A program made the translations under genes and the position numbers. From Puniceicoccaceae bacterium (GTDB lineage: Bacteria > Verrucomicrobiota > Verrucomicrobiia > Opitutales > Coraliomargaritaceae), in contig PXBU01000284.1 of assembly GCA_003566795.1 (NCBI GenBank), positions 1 through 6,031 on the forward strand: a stretch of DNA of 6,031 nt, in the 5' to 3' direction. Below are positions 1-6,031 of this stretch, piece by piece; position 1 is the stretch's first letter, and every line of letters begins with the position of its first letter. The notes below the pieces were generated by a model. The model searched no databases and was not told the origin of the DNA. It worked only from the letters and a program-made list of their open reading frames with translations.

Positions 1-1176
<1,176 letters not shown>

Positions 1177-1204
1177 TCCTCAGCGAGTCACCTACCCGTG
1201 GCGT

Positions 1205-1219
1205 GCCCGCTCGCCGGGC
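1205..1219 (+). other. GC-rich hairpin downstream of purM
   Basis: GCCCG (1205-1209) pairs with CGGGC (1215-1219) across a 5-nt loop, 29 bases after the purM stop. There is no T tract after it, so it is not a canonical intrinsic terminator. It could still stabilise the purM mRNA 3' end. In GC-rich sequence such short hairpins arise by chance, so the support is weak. Confidence 0.25.
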
Positions 1220-1279
1220 GCCCGTTGCGGTTTCGCCAGCACAGCACCGCTCCACTCTCACCGCCGCGGCCCGCTCGAA

Positions 1280-1597
1280 GTAAAATAATTTGCCTGGCAA
1301 AATATAGTTTATTAGTAATGGTAAACTATTCGCAATTCACTATTGAAGACACGAAGACTTAAAAATCCGTATAGAGAGATGCTGCGAAACCACATGGGAC
1401 GCACGTTGCGTGAGTCGAAATGGCAGGATGCCTTTAGCGTAAAATAATTTGCCTGGCAAAATATAGTTTATTAGTAATGGTAAACTATTCGCAATTCACT
1501 ATTGAAGACACGAAGACTTAAAAATCCGCATAGAGAGATGCTGCGAAACCACATGGGGCGCACGTTGCGTGAGTCGAAATGGCAGGATGCCTTTAGT
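1280..1597. repeat. Tandem duplication of a 159-bp non-coding unit
   Basis: Copy 1 covers 1280-1438 and copy 2 covers 1439-1597, directly abutting. Within the 158 comparable bases I find only two differences: T1370 versus C1529, and A1399 versus G1558. The unit is AT-rich at its left end, unlike the flanking GC-rich DNA. It contains three inverted repeats: TTTGCC-T-GGCAAA; an 8-bp stem ATAGTTTA/TAAACTAT with a 10-nt loop (1304-1329 in copy 1); and ACGCA-CGT-TGCGT near its right end. It also holds GAAGACACGAAGACTT, which resembles the 'acgaagacacgaag' intergenic repeats I have seen in environmental bacteria. No open reading frame of note lies inside. The very high identity implies recent duplication or strong homogenisation. 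Confidence 0.9.
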
Positions 1598-1697
1598 GCC
1601 GCAAGCCGGGCTGCTAGGTGCGCTCAGCCGCTCTTATAACCCTCTGGCTGAAGCAACAAAACATTCTCGGCCAGCGATACTCGGTTATTCTTTCCCC

Positions 1698-2108
1698 ATG
1701 AAACCCGGCCTCAAGAATCCACTTATGCGGGTCACTAACCTGCTGCTCTACCTCTCTTTCTGTGGTTTGATCGGCACGGGTGCCTTGCTCACTTGGAAGC
1801 TGGTCCCGGGATCACAGGGTGGGCACGGACTTACGGTGCTCGACATGAAGCGCCATGAGTGGGGCGAGATTCACTTCTGGTTGGCCGCCGTCTGCGTAGC
1901 CACCACCCTCGCCCACCTGGCCCTGAATTGGCCCTGGCTCAAAAAGATTGCCAGCTCCGGCAAAGCTTGGCGACTCCTCGCCGGCCTCGCTGCCGGCTTG
2001 ATCCTCATCTTCGGCATCTATGCCCTCCCCGTCCAAGGCAGCCAGGATAACCGCGACCGCGAAAACCCACCAGCCAGACACTCCGGCGGCCAACACCGCG
2101 GTCGGTGA
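1698..2108 (+). CDS. Small three-helix membrane protein, DUF4405-like
   Basis: The 136-residue product has three hydrophobic segments at about 13-33, 57-78 and 92-112, and a hydrophilic basic tail (113-136, rich in Arg, Asn, Asp and Gly). The signature around helix 2, EWGEIHFWLAAVC...LAHLALNW, with H53, H59 and H73, matches the pattern I recall for DUF4405, whose members are thought to be cytochrome b-like inner-membrane proteins. Heme binding is therefore an inference and the partner is unknown. I chose the ATG at 1698 because the hydrophobic domain starts right after it. The longer frame from a GTG at 1569 would add 43 residues encoded partly inside the 159-bp repeat. No clear Shine-Dalgarno is seen, and TATAAC at 1635-1640 is only a weak -10 candidate. 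The gene stands alone and ends before a strong terminator. Confidence 0.7.
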   Translation: MKPGLKNPLMRVTNLLLYLSFCGLIGTGALLTWKLVPGSQGGHGLTVLDMKRHEWGEIHFWLAAVCVATTLAHLALNWPWLKKIASSGKAWRLLAGLAAGLILIFGIYALPVQGSQDNRDRENPPARHSGGQHRGR

Positions 2109-2183
2109 GGGTGAAAGTGTTTCATCTTGTGAATTTAAGCATTTTTTGTCGTTATTTGCAGAAGTAAATGTCGCCAAATCATC

Positions 2184-2213
2184 AAAAAAAGCCGCTCAAC
2201 TGCGGCTTTTTTT
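2184..2213. terminator. Bidirectional rho-independent terminator
   Basis: A7-GCCGC (2184-2195) pairs perfectly with GCGGC-T7 (2202-2213) across the loop TCAACT. The GC core followed by seven T, and preceded by seven A, makes it usable on both strands. It lies 75 bases after the stop of the DUF4405-like gene and most simply ends that transcript, insulating it from the genes to the right. Confidence 0.88.
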
Positions 2214-2225
2214 GTAGATACCTTC

Positions 2226-2370
2226 AAGCAATATCTGTCGCATTTCACGTTTTTTAAGTTAAGTGTGTCGTTTTTCACAAAAGATACTTAAATCTCTTTC
2301 CCACAGTAGTATGTGAATCTCCATCGAGTGAGCCCAATCCTTGCTTGAAGCAATATCTGGCGCTTTTCAC
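2226..2370 (+). repeat. Three copies of a TGTCG-(N)2-TTTCAC-like motif
   Basis: Copies read TGTCGCATTTCAC (2236-2248), TGTCGTTTTTCAC (2266-2278, exactly 30 bases later) and TGGCGCTTTTCAC (2358-2370). The first and third are embedded in a longer match starting AAGCAATATCTG (2226 and 2348), with 22 of 25 bases equal. Copy 2 is flanked by a 7-bp inverted repeat TTTAAGT (2253-2259)/ACTTAAA (2286-2292). All copies are in the same orientation. They could be regulator binding sites or the multiple terminal repeats of an IS21-like element end; no transposase is visible in the window. Confidence 0.6.
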
Positions 2371-2463
2371 GGTTCTTCTACTCCGCAAATAAGGGACGTT
2401 TCTACTGCCCTTTTCGGCAGCAAAATGTTCATGGGGGATAAGGCCCCTTTTGTGAGAATCTTG
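2371..2463. other. Gene-free stretch with two small hairpins
   Basis: This part of the 2214-2533 intergenic region shows no credible gene. Two short inverted repeats are present: CTGCC-CTTTTC-GGCAG (2405-2420), and a GGGG/CCCC stem (about 2433-2447) followed by four T. The second could act as a weak terminator-like or leader structure. The open frames crossing here on both strands have no family resemblance I recognise. Confidence 0.3.
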
Positions 2464-2464
2464 G

Positions 2465-2492
2465 TTGCCCTCGTTTGGGGTTGGGTGATAAT
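2465..2492 (+). promoter_or_regulatory. Candidate sigma-70-type promoter for the antitoxin-like pair
   Basis: TTGCCC (2465-2470, 4 of 6 to TTGACA) and GATAAT (2487-2492, 5 of 6 to TATAAT) are separated by 16 bases. Transcription would start near 2499, giving a leader of about 35 bases before the ATG at 2534. The match is by eye only and could be chance. Confidence 0.4.
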
Positions 2493-2533
2493 CTCTCCGT
2501 CTAAAGAACAAAGCGCCCCGCGCACTACAACTC

Positions 2534-2875
2534 ATGGGTCAACCAATGAAACCAGCCGAACAGCTCGTCACCATTTCGTCCACGCGCCTGCGACGAGAGG
2601 GCATTCGTTCGATTGCTCAAACCTTGAAAGAGAGTGGCGGCGTAGCTCGGGTCACACGCCATGGCGAGACGGCATTGGTTTTGATGACACCGGAACGGTA
2701 TCGCGATTTGTGGGCGGCGTCCGAGCCCTTGGAGCCGGTTGAATTCGGCGTTTTGGGCCAGAAGGAGTCTGAGTTGCTGGCAAAGATCGATTCGGAGGAA
2801 TCTGCGGCAGCCTTCGACAAGCTACTGCTCGCCTCCGAGGAAACCCTTAGGCGTAGCATTCGGGTTGCGCCCTGA
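2534..2875 (+). CDS. Phd/YefM-like antitoxin
   Basis: The 113-residue product has the Phd/YefM pattern at residues 12-60: a short strand, then helix 'IRSIAQTLKESG', then 'VARVTRHGETALVLMTPERYRDL', a DNA-binding fold of type II antitoxins that normally repress their own operon. The acidic, helical C-terminal part (61-113) is where such proteins wrap their toxin. ATG codons at 2534 and 2546 are both possible starts; the second (MKPAEQLVTISS) fits the family's usual N-terminus as well, and neither has a clear Shine-Dalgarno. Codon use is mixed and less GC-biased than purM, suggesting acquired DNA. No RelE, Doc or PIN-type toxin follows; the next gene instead resembles an HTH/antitoxin-type protein. 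It may be an orphan antitoxin or part of an unrecognised pair. Confidence 0.72.
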   Translation: MGQPMKPAEQLVTISSTRLRREGIRSIAQTLKESGGVARVTRHGETALVLMTPERYRDLWAASEPLEPVEFGVLGQKESELLAKIDSEESAAAFDKLLLASEETLRRSIRVAP

Positions 2876-2881
2876 GATGGG

Positions 2882-3262
2882 TTGCCGGTCGTCGAGCGCT
2901 ACTTTAAGGAGTTCGATGCTGAGGTGCGGTCTGGTCTGCGATCTTATGAGATCGCGGAGCGTATGGACGTGTCTGAAGCACGATTGGTAGAGATGCGTAA
3001 CAATCTCGACCTGCTCGGCCTGCGAACAAAGAACCAGGACTATATTTATCCAGCTTGGCAACTGGATGCATCGGGCAAGCTAATGCCCGAAGTCGGCGAA
3101 ATCCTTAGAAAATTTGATCAGATAGCGAACCAACCGAGGGAAAAGCTTTACCAGATGGTGGTGCACCTCCCTTTTTACGAAGGAAAATCAATCAAGGATT
3201 GCTTAGTTGCCGGTGACACAGGGTTCGCCATTGAGGTTGCTAACAAAATGACTCTTCGGTGA
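2882..3262 (+). CDS. HTH protein with possible MbcA/ParS (DUF2384)-like C-terminal domain
   Basis: The product is about 126 residues. Residues 20-47 (SYEIAERMDVSEARLVEMRN...) read as a helix-turn-helix, and the following 'YIYPAWQLDASGKLMPEVGEIL' to 'EGKSIKDCLVAGDTGFAIEVAN' resembles the order of conserved features in the Xre/MbcA/ParS toxin-binding domain: aromatic-P-x-W/F-Q, then an L/I-rich helix, then G-x-S/P-x-x-x-L-x-x-G. Family members are antitoxins usually paired with RES-domain toxins that degrade NAD, but no RES gene is present. The only start codon near the front is TTG at 2882, six bases after the upstream stop, in the same frame as the Phd-like gene. The two are probably co-transcribed and translationally coupled. 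The similarity is from memory and moderate; it could be another small HTH family. Confidence 0.55.
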   Translation: MPVVERYFKEFDAEVRSGLRSYEIAERMDVSEARLVEMRNNLDLLGLRTKNQDYIYPAWQLDASGKLMPEVGEILRKFDQIANQPREKLYQMVVHLPFYEGKSIKDCLVAGDTGFAIEVANKMTLR

Positions 3263-3444
3263 CGTGTATTGCGTCATGCGGGGTTTGGAGATTCCAATGC
3301 TCAACGTAGCAGATTTCTCTAATTACTATGTTTGATGGACGTGGCTTTTTTCTTCATGTGGGTAAACTTTTCTGGAGATTTTAAGTTAAATTAATTTAAT
3401 TTTTTATTGCTCATGGAGCTAAGCTTTCTAGGGTAACACTAGAT
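3263..3444. other. AT-rich intergenic region before the defence-like pair
   Basis: This stretch of 182 bases is clearly more AT-rich than its flanks, especially 3380-3410. I see no gene in it beyond a 19-codon open frame (3276-3335) without support. It holds the palindrome at 3386-3399 and probably the promoter of the following operon. Confidence 0.5.
3386..3399. promoter_or_regulatory. Perfect 14-bp palindrome, candidate operator
   Basis: TTAAATTAATTTAA is its own reverse complement and lies 45 bases upstream of the HTH-nuclease start. Weak promoter-like hexamers TTTAAG (3380-3385) and TTTATT (3403-3408) would place it exactly inside a 17-bp spacer. XRE-type regulators often bind such dyads over their own promoters, so autorepression by the downstream gene is plausible. 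AT-only palindromes also occur by chance in AT-rich DNA. Confidence 0.35.
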
Positions 3445-4080
3445 ATGAGGCTCTTTGGCAATACGGTGAAATTTTTGCTCGCTCAGCGCGGGCTGACTGC
3501 GAAGGAATTTGCCGAACGGATCAATCTGAGCCCGACCTCGCTTTCAAAGATCGTCAACGGGCTGACGAAGCCCCGCCAAGCCAATTTGACCCGGATCATC
3601 GAGGAGCTTTGCGAGACCCCGGAAGAGGAGCAACAGCTGCTCAGCGCCTACGCTCATATTGAGGAAGCACTTACAGAGGAAACCGGGCAAGTGAGCGAGG
3701 CGCGATTTCAGAAAATGGAGGAAGATCGGGTCCGGTGTTACCTCCAGGTGAAGTCCCAAAGCATCGCCTTCCGAGAGCGGGTAGCCGAGATTCTGCGCCA
3801 GAGCGGCCAACCCTTCCAGGGCCCCCATCAAAACGAAGACATCATCTGCGACTTCTTTCTTCTCACTACACCCGGCACCGCGATAGAGTGTAAAGCCAAC
3901 CCGAATCGTGATTGGGATCGAACACTGACGTCAGCAAATTTATTCCGTTCAGAGCTTCCTTGTGAGCGTGTAATCGTGATCGTGCCTGACCTCAAGGAAA
4001 TCCCGGCTGAGATCCGAAAACGCGCCAAATCAGCATCCACTGAAATTATCCCCATTGATAAACTGGCTTCAAAACTATGA
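3445..4080 (+). CDS. XRE-type HTH fused to a PD-(D/E)XK nuclease-like domain
   Basis: In the 211-residue product, residues 5-55 form a classical XRE HTH, with 'TAKEFAERINLS' followed by the recognition helix 'PTSLSKIVNGLTKP'. A linker, probably coiled (about 57-105), leads to a C-terminal domain (106-211) with the hallmarks of the restriction-endonuclease fold: a helix with E111/E115 (AFRERVAEILRQSG), D136 on a strand (IICDFFLL), then E148-C-K150 (AIECKAN), and a further strand VIVIVPDL (176-183). The D-x11-E-x-K spacing fits a metal-dependent PD-(D/E)XK active site, so DNA cleavage is a reasonable inference though not shown. The stop overlaps the next start as ATGA, so it is coupled to the PLD-Snf2 gene. 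It probably acts both as operon regulator and as a DNA-targeting partner. Alternatively the nuclease fold may serve only as a sensor. Confidence 0.7.
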   Translation: MRLFGNTVKFLLAQRGLTAKEFAERINLSPTSLSKIVNGLTKPRQANLTRIIEELCETPEEEQQLLSAYAHIEEALTEETGQVSEARFQKMEEDRVRCYLQVKSQSIAFRERVAEILRQSGQPFQGPHQNEDIICDFFLLTTPGTAIECKANPNRDWDRTLTSANLFRSELPCERVIVIVPDLKEIPAEIRKRAKSASTEIIPIDKLASKL

Positions 4081-6031
4081 GCAATCACCAGCAGCCTAGT
4101 TCCGGCATCCGTGACAACCACTCGCGCGGCAAAGCAAGCGAGTTCCTGCGCCGATTACTGAAAGAAGATACCTCGCTTTCTATCGTTTCGGCCTATTTCA
4201 CGATTCACGCCTATCAGGTGCTCAAACAGGAATTGGATTCTATTGAGAAACTTCGGTTTCTCTTCGGCGAACCCACCTTCGTCAGCAACGTCAACCAGGA
4301 CGACAAAGCATCCAGAGAGTTCAAGGTCACCGAGGATGGGCTAAAACTGAGTAACCAACTCTCCCAGAAGCGGGCCGCCAGGGAATGCGCTGAATGGATT
4401 CAGGAAAAGGTCGAGGTCCGTTCGATCAAGCAGACCGGCCTGCTCCACGGGAAACTCTACCATGTGAAAAACGGAGAAGTGAACCATGCCATGCTGGGCA
4501 GCTCCAATTTCACCGTGCCTGGACTGGGCCTTCGGGATGAGGGCAACAACGTCGAGCTCAATTTGGTCGTGAGCGACGACCGCGATCGGGAGGACTTGCT
4601 GGCCTGGTTTGACGAGTGGTGGGCAAAGGACGACCTGACTGTCGATGTGAAGGACATCGTCCTGCGTGAATTGGGTCGGCTCTACGCCAACCAGGCACCG
4701 GAGTTCATTTACTACCTGACGCTCTTCAATATTTTTCGTGAGTTCATCGACGGGGAGCGCGATGCCGAGGCCGACCTGACCAAGGTCCAGCTTCCGGACA
4801 CCCAAGTTTGGCGCAAACTGTTCAGTTTCCAGAAGGATGGTGCCAAGACGGCGATCAATAAGATCCGCGAACTCAACGGCTGCATCCTCGCCGATAGCGT
4901 CGGTCTGGGGAAAACCTTCACCGCCCTGGCCGTCATCAAATATTTCGAACTGAAAAACGAGCGCGTGCTCGTGCTCTGCCCGAAGAAGCTGAGCCGGAAC
5001 TGGACGATCTACCGCAATCCGGACAAGCTAAACCCCTTCGCAGACGACAAGTTTCGCTACGATGTCCTCCACCACACCGACCTCTCCCGCGACAAGGGTG
5101 AAGTCAACGGCCTGCAGCTGGAGACACTCAACTGGGGCGCTTACGACCTCGTCGTGATCGACGAATCCCACAATTTCCGTAATAACGCCACGGCCAAGCA
5201 GGAGCCCGGCGAACCCCTCAAGCGCACCCGCTACGAGCGCCTGATCGAGGATATTATCAAATCCGGCAGTAAGACCAAAGTTCTGCTGCTATCGGCCACT
5301 CCCGTGAACAACGAACTGGCCGACCTCCGTAATCAGGTCTCCTTCATCGCGGGGGGCGACGTGGCCCGCGACTATAAACCGGACGCGGCCTTCTCCGAGT
5401 CGCTGAAAATCCCTTCGATCAAGGAAACCACCCGCAAGGCGCAACAGCACTTCACCCAATGGGCGAAGCAGCCCGCCGAGAAGCGGACCAACCGGGAACT
5501 CCTCCAAGCCATCGGCGGCGACTTCTTTAAACTCCTCGACGGGCTCAGTATCGCCCGCTCCCGCAAGCAGATCTCCCGCTACTACAAAGCGGAGATGGAG
5601 CGCCTAGGCGGCTTCCCGAAGCGTCCGACCCCGCTCTCACTGCACCCGCCGATCGACCTAAGGGCGGGCAAAATCTCCTTCGAGGAACTGGACGACGCGA
5701 TATCCAACCTATCCCTCGCGCTCTATCACCCCACATTTCACCTGAGGCGCGACCTGCCCGAACCCGTCCGGGCCACCTATATCGACGAGAAGATGAATGG
5801 CTTCACCCAGGAGGGCCGCGAGCGGATCCTCATCAGTATGATGAAGGTCAATTTCCTCAAGCGCCTGGAAAGCTCCATCGACTCCTTCCGCCTTACCCTG
5901 CAGCGCACCATCCAGAAAATCGACGACCTCGATCAGAAGTTCAAATACTTCGAAGAGTTCCAGGGTGCGAATCCGGAGATCGACTACGATGCCCTGGAAC
6001 CGGATCTTGAAGACATCGAGGAAATCGACGA
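4077..6031 (+). CDS. HKD (PLD-like) nuclease-Snf2 helicase fusion, 3'-truncated by window edge
   Basis: The frame is open from the ATG at 4077 to the end, 651 residues, with no stop. An N-terminal PLD-like domain (about 15-180) carries H124-G-K126 and, 14 residues further, GSSN (141-144), the HxK...GSxN core of HKD nucleases. The Asp normally five residues after the Lys is absent (a Lys is there). Next comes a Snf2-like ATPase: Q motif region FSFQKDG (249-255), motif I ADSVGLGKT (272-280), motif II DESH (362-365), motif III SATP (406-409). A charged helical insertion with 'IARSRKQISRYY' follows, and the acidic end is still before any helicase C-terminal lobe (motifs IV-VI). The layout matches the uncharacterised class described in domain databases as PLDc_N fused to Snf2-like helicases. 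It probably translocates on DNA and cleaves it. The start overlaps the HTH-nuclease stop by 4 bases, and no Shine-Dalgarno is seen, consistent with coupling. Confidence 0.88.
   Translation, partial: MSNHQQPSSGIRDNHSRGKASEFLRRLLKEDTSLSIVSAYFTIHAYQVLKQELDSIEKLRFLFGEPTFVSNVNQDDKASREFKVTEDGLKLSNQLSQKRAARECAEWIQEKVEVRSIKQTGLLHGKLYHVKNGEVNHAMLGSSNFTVPGLGLRDEGNNVELNLVVSDDRDREDLLAWFDEWWAKDDLTVDVKDIVLRELGRLYANQAPEFIYYLTLFNIFREFIDGERDAEADLTKVQLPDTQVWRKLFSFQKDGAKTAINKIRELNGCILADSVGLGKTFTALAVIKYFELKNERVLVLCPKKLSRNWTIYRNPDKLNPFADDKFRYDVLHHTDLSRDKGEVNGLQLETLNWGAYDLVVIDESHNFRNNATAKQEPGEPLKRTRYERLIEDIIKSGSKTKVLLLSATPVNNELADLRNQVSFIAGGDVARDYKPDAAFSESLKIPSIKETTRKAQQHFTQWAKQPAEKRTNRELLQAIGGDFFKLLDGLSIARSRKQISRYYKAEMERLGGFPKRPTPLSLHPPIDLRAGKISFEELDDAISNLSLALYHPTFHLRRDLPEPVRATYIDEKMNGFTQEGRERILISMMKVNFLKRLESSIDSFRLTLQRTIQKIDDLDQKFKYFEEFQGANPEIDYDALEPDLEDIEEID

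Noticed and set aside
1280..1597. CRISPR array
   Set aside because: Two abutting 159-bp units with no spacer are a tandem duplication, not short repeats separated by unique spacers.
1569..1697. 43-residue N-terminal extension of the DUF4405-like gene from a GTG
   Set aside because: It starts inside the 159-bp repeat, is not hydrophobic or family-like, and the ATG at 1698 directly precedes the membrane domain.
2020..2217. 65-residue frame running through the terminator
   Set aside because: Its end lies in the terminator stem and most of it overlaps the DUF4405-like gene in another frame.
2275..2535. 86-residue minus-strand frame
   Set aside because: It overlaps the repeat array and candidate promoter, shows no recognisable family or coding-like composition, and has no partner gene.
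2341..2742. 133-residue plus-strand frame overlapping the Phd-like gene
   Set aside because: It overlaps the well-supported antitoxin frame out of phase and contains the third repeat copy; the translation has no domain features.
2877..2990. ATG at 2877 as the start of the second small gene
   Set aside because: It is in a different frame and ends at 2990 without resemblance to the HTH protein; TTG at 2882 is in the correct frame.
4341..4805. 154-residue minus-strand frame, and others over 4457-5736
   Set aside because: They lie antisense to the continuous PLD-Snf2 frame, whose HKD and helicase motifs are clear.

Overview
The window looks like a junction between ordinary chromosome and accessory DNA in a GC-rich bacterium, probably a member of the Verrucomicrobiota (Opitutae/Puniceicoccales-like). 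That placement is inferred from the long PurM type shared with Bacteroidetes and Verrucomicrobia, the leaderless or weak-SD starts, and the overall style of the sequence. No search was run.

Layout, left to right. (1) Positions 1-1176 hold almost all of purM, a housekeeping purine biosynthesis gene that is GC-rich with C-ending codons; only its first few codons lie outside the window. (2) Positions 1177-1697 are non-coding. They contain a near-perfect tandem duplication of a 159-bp AT-rich unit (1280-1597). (3) Positions 1698-2108 encode a small three-helix membrane protein resembling DUF4405, followed by a strong symmetrical terminator (2184-2213). (4) Positions 2214-2533 are non-coding and carry three copies of a TGTCG-NNTTTCAC-like motif, which could be the relic of a mobile-element end, and a plausible promoter. 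(5) Positions 2534-3262 hold two small genes, a Phd/YefM-like antitoxin and a protein with an HTH and a possible MbcA/ParS-like domain. They are in the same reading frame, separated by a single TGA and a TTG start, and no toxin is recognisable. (6) Positions 3263-3444 are an AT-rich intergenic region with a perfect 14-bp palindrome. (7) Positions 3445-6031 hold a tightly coupled pair: an XRE-type HTH fused to a PD-(D/E)XK-like nuclease domain, overlapping by ATGA a very large gene that runs off the window. The second gene encodes an HKD (phospholipase D-like) nuclease domain fused to a Snf2-type helicase.

The last pair is the most interesting part. A DNA-binding nuclease subunit translationally coupled to a PLD-Snf2 translocase-nuclease is the architecture expected of a restriction or phage-defence system. 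Its position next to antitoxin-like genes and repeats supports a defence-island reading. The rest of the operon, including the helicase C-terminal half and any methyltransferase, lies beyond the right edge, so the system assignment remains an inference.
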